This document shows positions 53,385 to 59,867 of a stretch of 64,000 nucleotides of DNA, piece by piece. Position 1 is the stretch's first letter, and each line of letters opens with the position of its first letter. This DNA is from Oscillospiraceae bacterium. Lineage in GTDB: Bacteria > Bacillota_A > Clostridia > Oscillospirales > Oscillospiraceae. The position numbers were made by a program, and so were the translations under genes. The DNA is taken from positions 1 through 64,000 of the forward strand of contig SVLP01000009.1 of assembly GCA_015067895.1 (NCBI GenBank), given 5' to 3'. The notes below the pieces were generated by a model. The model worked only from the letters and a program-made list of their open reading frames with translations, had not been told where the DNA came from and searched no databases.

Positions 53385-54936
53385 TATCAAGCTTCTCGAC
53401 TGCACGCTTCGTGACGGCGCGCACCTGAACAAGGGCCGCTTCGGCAGAAAGGTCATCACCGAGACCATCGCCGGTCTGGTTCAGGCAAAGCTGGATATCG
53501 TGGAGATCGGCTTTTTCGACAACGAGCCCTACGATGAGAACACCAGCTACTTCAACTCCATCGCCGCAGCAAAATCCGTCCTCCCCGAGGAGAAGGGTAC
53601 CACCAGCTTCTCCCTGATGGCGGATTTCGTGGACGTCAGCCAGGTCGAGCCCTGCGACGGCACCATCGAATTTTTCCGGCTTTCCTTCAAACGCAGCCGC
53701 CTGGGCTGGGCCCTGGACGCCGCAAAGACCCTGATGGACAAGGGCTACAAGGTCTACATCAATCCCGTGAACTGCAATGTCTACACCGATGCGGAATATC
53801 TGAACGTGATCGAACAGGTGAACCGGCTCAAGCCCTACGGCTTCTCCATCGTCGATACCTTCGGCGTGCTCCGCAAGGAGACCCTCTCCCGGATCTACTA
53901 CCTTCTGGAGGGCAATCTGGACCCGGAGATTACCATCGGCCTGCACCTGCACGAAAATCTGGGCCTGTCCTATTCCCTTGCCCAGCACTTTCTGGAAATC
54001 CGCAATCCCAAACGGCGCGTGACCGTTGACTGCTCGCTGCTGGGCATGGGCCGGGTACCCGGCAATCTCTGCACGGAGCAGATCATGGATCACCTGAACA
54101 TCTACATGGGCAGGGAGTACAACACGGAGCCTGCGCTGGATATGATCGATGACCACATCGCCCCCATCAAGCGGGAGATTCCCTGGGGCTACTCAATCCC
54201 CTATGCACTCTCCGGCAAATACGGCGTCCACCGCACCTATGCGGAATTCCTCATGGGCAAGCACCGACTGAAGACCAAGGATATTCAGCGCATCCTGAGC
54301 GTCATCGATAAAAAACACATCGAGAATTTTGACGAGGAATACATTGAGCGGCTGTACCGGCAGTATATGAGCGTTGAATGCGATGATGCTGGCTCCATTG
54401 CGGCTCTCACCCAACGGCTCAGCTGCAGATCCGTGATGATTATCTGCCCGGGACGTTCCATCGTCGGACGAGAAGCGGAGCTGCGCGCCTATGCCGCAGA
54501 ACACGACCTGGTCACCATCTCGGTGAACTTCCTCCCGGAATTTTTGATGCCGGACTGCGTCTTCTGCGGAAATGTCAAGCGCGTCCATAACATCCCAAAG
54601 AGCGGACAGTCCCTGCGTCTGATCACCTCCAACGTACTGGAAAGCGCACAGGGCCGATATGATCACGTCTTTTCCTTCAACGACTGTGTGTACTTCAACG
54701 AAACCTTCTGCGAGGATTCTACGGTCATGTTGCTCAAGGTGCTGAGCCGCTGCGGCTGCAGTGAGATCTGCATCGCAGGCTTCGATGGCTTTGCCCAGGG
54801 TGTCGCCAACTACTACAAGGAGGGCTATACCAGGGAGAAGGGCCCCTTTGTCAATACCAAGGTTATTCGGCGAATCCTGAGTGAATCGCTGAATCGTCTG
54901 AACATCCGCTTTTTGACACCGTCTGCTTACCAATAA
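53374..54936 (+). CDS. HMGL/DRE-TIM aldolase fused to an MptE-like Rossmann domain
   Basis: 520 residues. Residues 1-~290 form an HMGL-like TIM barrel: LLDCTLRDGAHLNKG (divalent metal and substrate Asp, Arg), VEIGFFDNEP and ITIGLHLHENLGLSY (His191 and His193 metal ligands). This resembles 4-hydroxy-2-oxovalerate aldolases that join pyruvate and an aldehyde. After a linker, residues about 350-520 (MIICPGRSIVGREAELRAYA; SGQSLRLITSNV) resemble the MptE/DUF115 fold of the gene two upstream. Placed between KdsB-like and KdsC-like genes, it probably makes the ulosonic acid backbone. The fusion is unusual. Confidence 0.8.
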   Translation: MHSDIKLLDCTLRDGAHLNKGRFGRKVITETIAGLVQAKLDIVEIGFFDNEPYDENTSYFNSIAAAKSVLPEEKGTTSFSLMADFVDVSQVEPCDGTIEFFRLSFKRSRLGWALDAAKTLMDKGYKVYINPVNCNVYTDAEYLNVIEQVNRLKPYGFSIVDTFGVLRKETLSRIYYLLEGNLDPEITIGLHLHENLGLSYSLAQHFLEIRNPKRRVTVDCSLLGMGRVPGNLCTEQIMDHLNIYMGREYNTEPALDMIDDHIAPIKREIPWGYSIPYALSGKYGVHRTYAEFLMGKHRLKTKDIQRILSVIDKKHIENFDEEYIERLYRQYMSVECDDAGSIAALTQRLSCRSVMIICPGRSIVGREAELRAYAAEHDLVTISVNFLPEFLMPDCVFCGNVKRVHNIPKSGQSLRLITSNVLESAQGRYDHVFSFNDCVYFNETFCEDSTVMLLKVLSRCGCSEICIAGFDGFAQGVANYYKEGYTREKGPFVNTKVIRRILSESLNRLNIRFLTPSAYQ

Positions 54937-54966
54937 CAGATGCCAAAGTGAGGAGCAATGATCCCA

Positions 54967-55440
54967 ATGAAACTGAAAATGCTGGTTATGGATGTGGACG
55001 GCACCCTGACGGACGGACACATCTACATCGGGGCCGATGGCGAGATGATGAAAGCCTTCCATGTCCAGGACGGCTACGCCATCGCCCACACGCTGCCTGA
55101 TCTGGGCGTCACCCCCGTCATCATCACCGGCCGAAAATCCAAAATCGTGGAAAAACGGGCCGCTGAGCTGAAGATCACCCATCTGCACCAGGGCATCTCA
55201 GACAAGCTAAGCAAGCTGAAGGAGGTCGCCGCTGAGCTGGGCGCATCCGCCGAAGAGATCGCCTACATTGGCGATGATGTCAATGACCTGGACTGCATTC
55301 GCTGGTGCGGCGTTACCGGCTGTCCTGCCGATGCCGTGCCGGAGGTTCTGGAGGCCGTCAGCTATGTCTGCAAGCGAGACGGTGGACGGGGCGCAGTCCG
55401 GGAGTTCATCAATCGGTTCCTCAAAGAGATGGGAGCATGA
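54967..55440 (+). CDS. KdsC-like HAD phosphatase (3-deoxy-ulosonate-phosphate phosphatase)
   Basis: 157 residues, capless HAD of KdsC size. LVMDVDGTLTDGHIYIGADG carries the nucleophile Asp9 and Asp11, VIITGRKSKIVEKRA the Thr/Arg block, and IAYIGDDVNDLDCIRWCGVT the terminal aspartates. It would remove the phosphate left by the synthase or aldolase before CMP activation. An ATG nine bases upstream is possible but sits 2 bases from AGGAG, so this one is preferred. Its stop overlaps the next start by 4 bases (ATGA). Confidence 0.87.
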   Translation: MKLKMLVMDVDGTLTDGHIYIGADGEMMKAFHVQDGYAIAHTLPDLGVTPVIITGRKSKIVEKRAAELKITHLHQGISDKLSKLKEVAAELGASAEEIAYIGDDVNDLDCIRWCGVTGCPADAVPEVLEAVSYVCKRDGGRGAVREFINRFLKEMGA

Positions 55441-57056
55441 GTCTTTCCAGGCTGTTCTGGTGGATCTACCAGCTTTCCCCCGGTGTGATCGTGCTGGCGT
55501 TCGCGGCGTGTACGCTGGTGTTTCTTTGGCTGTACCGGCGGCTGCGGGAGCTTCGTTGGGTGCGGGGCCTTCTGATATCTGTGCTGATGATCTGGCTGGC
55601 CGCTGCGGTCTATGCCACGCTCCTGAACCGGAGCAGGGGAACCGTGGGGGCCTTTCAGACGATCCCCCTCCATTCCTACCGGGAGATGTGCGCCACCGGT
55701 AACCGGGAGATCCTGCGCAGCAATTTCATGAATGTGGCGCTGTTCTACCCGGCGGGACTCCTGCTTGGGGCGATCCTCCCGAAAAAACGGCGGGCAGCGG
55801 TTCTTCTGGCGGTGCTCAGCCTGTCCATCGAGAACGCTCAGCACAGCCTGTTCCTGGGCAGGGGAGAGATCGACGATGTGCTCCACAATACCCTGGGGGC
55901 TGTTATCGGCTCTCTGGCACTGTCCCTGGAACCCATACTTTTCTCTACAGATAAGAAGGAGCAAACCTCCATGAGCAAGATCCTGATTTTGACCAACCAT
56001 TCGTATATGCTTTACCGCTTCCGCACGGAGCTGATCCAGACCCTCATGAAAGACCATGAGGTGGTGCTGAGCATGCCCTTTGTGGGCCATGAGGAGGACT
56101 TCATGGCCATGGGCCTGCGCTGCATCGAGACCGAGGTGGATCGCCGGGGCATCAATCCCAAGCGGGATCTGAAGCTCTTCCGCTTCTACCGCAGCTTGCT
56201 GAAAGCGGAGAAGCCCGACATGGTCATTACATACTCCATCAAGCCCAACATCTACGGCGGCTGGGCTTGCCAGCTTGCCGAGATCCCCTACTGCGCCAAT
56301 GTCCAGGGCCTGGGCACCGCCTTCCAGAAGAAGGGCCTGGCCCCGATCGTCACCGTGATGTACAAGACCGCCCTGCGGAAGGCCAAGACCGTCTTCTTTG
56401 AGAACCAGGGCAACGCCAATGAGTTTGTCAGCCGTCACATCATCCCGGAGAAAAAGATCACCCTCCTCAGCGGCGCGGGCATCAATCTGGAGGCCTACCC
56501 CTATACCCCCTATCCGGAAAACGACCGGGTGCACTTCCTGTACCTGAGCCGCCTGATGGCGGAAAAGGGCGTGAGGGAGCTGCTGACCGCCATGAAGCGG
56601 CTCCATGACGAGCTGGGCGACCGGGTGGTGCTTGACTTAGTGGGCTTTTACGATGACGAGGCCTGTCAGGCCCAGGCCGAAGAGCTGGTGAAGGAGGGCA
56701 TCGCCGTGTTCCACGGCTTCCAGTCCGAGCCCCGGCCCTTCTACGCGAAGGCCGACTGCGTGGTGCTGGCCAGCTATCACGAGGGTATGAGCAACGTCCT
56801 GCTGGAGGCTGCCGCAACGGGCCGTCCCGTCATCACCAGCGACATCTACGGCTGCCGCGAGGCGGTGGACGAGGGCGTCAGCGGCCTGCTGTGCAAGGTC
56901 AAGGACGCCGACAGTCTCTATGAACAGATGAAAAAGATGGCCCTCCTGCCCCGGGAAGACCGGGCACAGATGGGCATTGCCGGCCGTGAAAAGATGGAGC
57001 GGCAGTTTGACAAAAAGGTAGTGGTGAAAAACACCATTAATGCGATTGACAAGTAA
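55437..57056 (+). CDS. VanZ-like membrane domain fused in frame to a GT4 glycosyltransferase
   Basis: 539 residues. Residues 1-~175 are a VanZ-type membrane domain with four helices (LLISVLMIWLAAAVYATLLN, IPLHSYREM, SNFMNVALFYPAGLLLGAIL, GEIDDVLHNTLGAVIG). From residue 179 a complete GT4 enzyme follows: MSKILILTNHSYMLYRFRTE, ITYSIKPNIYGGWACQLAEI, and the C-terminal VVLASYHEGMSNVLLEAAAT with the catalytic Glu residues. A good internal ribosome site and ATG at 55971 could also make the GT4 alone. Last gene of the cluster, overlapping kdsC-like by 4 bases. The 3' end has a minus-strand paralogue remnant at 36203. Confidence 0.85.
   Translation: MSLSRLFWWIYQLSPGVIVLAFAACTLVFLWLYRRLRELRWVRGLLISVLMIWLAAAVYATLLNRSRGTVGAFQTIPLHSYREMCATGNREILRSNFMNVALFYPAGLLLGAILPKKRRAAVLLAVLSLSIENAQHSLFLGRGEIDDVLHNTLGAVIGSLALSLEPILFSTDKKEQTSMSKILILTNHSYMLYRFRTELIQTLMKDHEVVLSMPFVGHEEDFMAMGLRCIETEVDRRGINPKRDLKLFRFYRSLLKAEKPDMVITYSIKPNIYGGWACQLAEIPYCANVQGLGTAFQKKGLAPIVTVMYKTALRKAKTVFFENQGNANEFVSRHIIPEKKITLLSGAGINLEAYPYTPYPENDRVHFLYLSRLMAEKGVRELLTAMKRLHDELGDRVVLDLVGFYDDEACQAQAEELVKEGIAVFHGFQSEPRPFYAKADCVVLASYHEGMSNVLLEAAATGRPVITSDIYGCREAVDEGVSGLLCKVKDADSLYEQMKKMALLPREDRAQMGIAGREKMERQFDKKVVVKNTINAIDK
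55956..55973 (+). promoter_or_regulatory. Internal ribosome site and start for a GT4-only product
   Basis: AAGGAG, 9 bases, then ATG opening MSKILILTNH, where GT4 homology begins. It lies in the linker after the VanZ domain, in frame with no intervening stop. Confidence 0.55.
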
Positions 57057-57113
57057 TCACCATTCCATACAGCATCTTTAGATACCAATACCATTGGATG
57101 TCACAATAGATTT

Positions 57114-57152
57114 CCCCTGGTAGTCCATTACGGGACTACCAGGGATCTTTTT
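57114..57152 (+). terminator. Terminator of the polysaccharide cluster
   Basis: CCCTGGTAGTCC, loop, GGACTACCAGGG followed by ATCTTTTTTATT, about 60 bases after the last stop. Confidence 0.88.
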
Positions 57153-57225
57153 TATTAAGCAGGCTTTACTTCGTTCATTTCTCCGTTAAATCGCAACTTT
57201 TCGACCACATATTATCCATTTAGAA

Positions 57226-57262
57226 AGCCCGAAGCGTGGCTGCTTCGGGCTGATTTTATTTT
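57226..57262 (+). terminator. Terminator-like hairpin ahead of the amidoligase remnant
   Basis: AGCCCGAAGC, GTGGC-type loop, GCTTCGGGCT followed by GATTTTATTTT, directly before GGAGG and the remnant's ATG. It may be an attenuator of the former gene. Confidence 0.6.
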
Positions 57263-57274
57263 GGAGGTATGTAT

Positions 57275-58000
57275 ATGAGCGAATTGGAATCCCAGTTGGA
57301 AGAGTGCGGGGTTTGTCGCGCCCTGCATCCTTACAACGAACTGGCGTGTTTTGAAGACACGCTGATCTGCGCCGAATGTCTGGAGGACAGCACCGTCATC
57401 TGCGGCCGCTGCGGGGAGCGGATCTGGCGGGACGATGACCAGGGCAACGAGGACTCCGGCCATCTTTGCCAGAGCTGCTATGATCGGTACTACAACACCT
57501 GTGAGGAGTGCCACCGGATCATCTGCGAGGAGGACGCCTACTATGAAGACGACGACACCGTCCTCTGCTACGATTGCCACCGGCATCCTCTACATGGGCG
57601 TGGAAATCGAGCTGGACGAGGGCGGCGAAAGCGACAACCAGGCCCGGAAGCTGCTGGAGATCGCCAACAGCGAGACGGAGCGGATCTATTGCAAGCACGA
57701 CGGCAGCCTGAACGATGGCTTCGAGGTCGTGTCCCACCCCATGACCCTGGCTTACCACATAGAGAAGATGCCCTGGCAGTCTTCGGTGACAACATTGCCG
57801 ACCAGGAAGCGGTCATTGCACGAATCGTGTACTTCTTCGAAAAGCACTGGGAGGAGCTGCTGAAATTCTCCCGCCGTACCCATCGGCAGATGGAGCAGTG
57901 GGCGAACCGCTACGGCTACAAGGACACGCCGATGGAGATCCTCGACCACGCCAAGAAAGGCTTCCGTGGTTTTCGGTACACGGCAGTCAACCTCACGAAC
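57275..58000 (+). pseudogene. Broken amidoligase-family gene from a mobile element
   Basis: It starts well: GGAGG 7 bases before ATG, then a Cys-rich zinc-ribbon region (CGVCRALHPYNELACF, CAECLED, CGRCGERIW, CEECHRIICEEDAYYEDD). The amidoligase part then appears in a second frame (YMGVEIELDEGGESDNQARK to HIEKMPW), after a frameshift near 57590. It returns to the first frame at DNIADQEAVIARIVYFFEKH, missing an expected stretch in between. Homology ends near VNLTN, where family members normally continue with another ~60 residues. So there are at least two internal lesions plus a 3' truncation. Such genes are common on integrative elements and prophages of Clostridia. Confidence 0.8.
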
Positions 58001-58559
58001 GGCGCAAACCTGATGTATTTTTTCCGAAGCATCAGGTCGAAGGCTGCAAAGGTCATGCACACGGCGATGAACTGGCGCATACCGTTCCGCATCCAGGACA
58101 TATAGTCCGTGGAAGCCACGAACAGGAAGATGCTGAGCCAGAAATTGGGGGAATACCGGCGGAAAGTATAGACCATACACCACATCTGGAACGCCGCAAT
58201 GATGATAAAAAACTGCCGGTAGTCACTAACGCCGCAGACCTTCAAAATCGTAATCAGTGCGGTGAAGCCGGGGTCTTTTTTGCTGGAGGCCATGATCGCA
58301 GGGATGTCCGCAAGGGATGTGGGGCAGTGCGGAAAGCAGCGGCGTATGACGAAGTATCCGCACCGCCGGTGCGGTAGCCCGCCCACAGGACATACGGCAG
58401 CACCAGCAGCGCAGCCGTGAACCAGTACCACCGCTCCTGAACCTGACCGCAGACCAATTCCTGTTTCTTCGGCATCTTATACAGGACGACGCCCGCTGCG
58501 AATATCCAGATCAAAAGATACCAGTAGCTCGTCTGCTCCAAATCAAAAATAGTACTCAT
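58001..58559 (-). pseudogene. 5' remnant of an epsG-like gene, frameshifted and truncated
   Basis: Minus-strand paralogue of the cluster's first gene. Residues TSYWYLLIWIFAAGVVLYKM align with the start of EpsG at 39658. After VLWAGYRTGGADTSSYAAAF the frame changes near 58315 and continues as KDPGFTALITILK, AAFQMWCM and TDYMSWMRNGMRQFI. It stops near RKKYIRFA where the broken amidoligase gene ends. About half the gene is missing. The promoter upstream (58616-58644) is still recognisable and matches that of intact epsG. Confidence 0.9.
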
Positions 58560-58601
58560 AAACGATCCTCAAAAACAACGTCAGAATTCTTCATGATCCT
58601 T

Positions 58602-58634
58602 CTGTAAATCAATTAATTATTTAATGATTTACAG
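58602..58634. promoter_or_regulatory. Palindrome overlapping the epsG-remnant promoter
   Basis: CTGTAAATCA and TGATTTACAG, 10-bp perfect arms around a 13-base AT-rich centre that contains the -10 box. Could be an operator of the old cluster promoter. Confidence 0.5.
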
Positions 58635-58644
58635 GAAAAGTAAA
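58616..58644 (-). promoter_or_regulatory. Promoter relic of the old epsG-headed cluster
   Basis: TTTACT, 17 bases, AATAAT on the minus strand, in the context GGGTTTACTTTTC shared with the present cluster promoter. Confidence 0.65.
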
Positions 58645-58706
58645 CCCAATAATCCAGACGGGATATACGCTTTTTTGGGTGGAAATGTGCAACCCGTCGG
58701 CGGAAC

Positions 58707-58740
58707 GAAAAGCGGATCCTCCGGAAAACCGGAGGATCCG
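58707..58740 (-). terminator. Terminator of the GtrB-type gene
   Basis: CGGATCCTCCGG and CCGGAGGATCCG form a 12-bp perfect stem, followed on the minus strand by CTTTTCG, 8 bases after the stop. Confidence 0.75.
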
Positions 58741-58748
58741 TCTGGAAT

Positions 58749-59687
58749 TCACTGATCCTCGTAGCTGAGGATCTCTTTGGCCAGGTAAACGGGCCTTTGC
58801 TTGCTCTGTTCAAAGGTGCGGCCCACGTATTCGCCGATGATGCCGATGCAGATCAGCTCCATGGCCCCCAGGGCCAGGATCAGCACGATGATGGTGGCAT
58901 AGCCGGGGATGGCGATGCCGAAGGCCAGCTTCTCGAAGACGACCCAGAACAGGTACAGCACCGCAGAGAGTGCGCTGACGCCGCCGAGATAGGTCGCCAT
59001 CCGCAGGGGGGCCGTGGAGAAGCCGATGATGCCGTCCACCGCATAGTTGAAGAGCTTGCGGAACGACCATTTGGTGCTTCCCGCCACCCGCTCCTGGGCG
59101 GTGTAGGGGATGAAGCAGGTCTCATAGCCCACCCAGGCGAAGAGCCCCTTGGAAAAGCGGTGGTACTCGGCCATATCCAGCAGATCCTCCGCCACGCACC
59201 GGCGGAAGGTGCGGAAGTCGCTGGCATCGGGATGGAGCTTGACGGTGGAGAGCTTGTTGATGATGGAATAGAAGCTCTTCTTAAAGAAGCTCAGCACCTT
59301 GCCCTCGCCCCGGCGATCCTGGTAGGCGGCCACCACGTCATATTCGGGCTTCTCCTCCAGAATGGCAACCATGTCCCGGACGATCTCCGGACGCTGCTGG
59401 AGGTCGGCGTCAATGAGGGAGACATACTCGCCCACGGCCTGCTCCATACCGGCGTAGATGGCGGACTCCTTGCCGAAATTCCGGGAGAAGGAGACCACCT
59501 TCACCGGGCAGCGCTGGGCAGCGAAGAGCTTTTTCAATTGGAATAACGTGGTGTCCTTGCTGCCGTCGTTGACGAAGATGACTTCGTAGTCGTAGCCGCA
59601 GCCGTCGAAGGCGGCGATGACCGCGTCGAGGAACAGGTTCACGGATTCGGCCTCATTGTAACAGGGAACCACAAGGGAAAGTTTCAT
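58749..59687 (-). CDS. GtrB/DPM1-like polyprenyl-phosphate glycosyltransferase
   Basis: 312 residues. GT2 domain with LSLVVPCYNEAESVNLFLDA, FVNDGSKDTTL, FSRNFGKESAIYAGMEQA and LIDADLQQRP (metal DAD). Two C-terminal membrane helices (about 230-290) follow PYTAQERVAGSTKWSFRKLF, the signature of GtrB/CsbB enzymes that load glucose or a related sugar onto polyprenyl phosphate for use outside the membrane. It has its own promoter and terminator and may feed a decoration enzyme elsewhere. Adjacent to the remnant epsG, so it may have belonged to the older cluster. Confidence 0.92.
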   Translation of the reverse strand: MKLSLVVPCYNEAESVNLFLDAVIAAFDGCGYDYEVIFVNDGSKDTTLFQLKKLFAAQRCPVKVVSFSRNFGKESAIYAGMEQAVGEYVSLIDADLQQRPEIVRDMVAILEEKPEYDVVAAYQDRRGEGKVLSFFKKSFYSIINKLSTVKLHPDASDFRTFRRCVAEDLLDMAEYHRFSKGLFAWVGYETCFIPYTAQERVAGSTKWSFRKLFNYAVDGIIGFSTAPLRMATYLGGVSALSAVLYLFWVVFEKLAFGIAIPGYATIIVLILALGAMELICIGIIGEYVGRTFEQSKQRPVYLAKEILSYEDQ

Positions 59688-59720
59688 AGGATTCAGCTCG
59701 CTTTATTGGAATTTCATTTT

Positions 59721-59749
59721 ATTATATTCCATCTTTGGGGAAAAGTAAA
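59721..59749 (-). promoter_or_regulatory. Promoter of the GtrB-type gene
   Basis: TTTACT, 17 bases, TATAAT on the minus strand, again with TTTACTTTTC as context. Confidence 0.75.
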
Positions 59750-59830
59750 TATGAAAATAGCCCGTGGGGAGAAGCTGTAACCGCAAGGGAACGCCAAAAG
59801 CATCGCACACCCATGTAGGGAACGGGCAGC

Positions 59831-59859
59831 AAAAAGGCTCCCGGCTTACGCCGGGAGCC
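59831..59859 (-). terminator. Terminator of the SLH-anchored proteinase-like gene
   Basis: GGCTCCCGGC, loop, GCCGGGAGCC followed on the minus strand by TTTTTG; 9 bases after the stop codon. Confidence 0.88.
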
Positions 59860-59867
59860 AGGGACTG

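Noticed and set aside
36203..57056. Active invertible segment between the GT4 remnant and the intact GT4 tail
   Set aside because: The inverted homology is about 220 bp and by eye only about 85% identical, which is poor for frequent recombination; no recombinase or inverted recognition sites were seen. An old replacement event explains it better.
57916..58431. A single 171-codon protein on the minus strand over the epsG remnant
   Set aside because: It mixes epsG homology with antisense amidoligase sequence; treated as part of a pseudogene instead.
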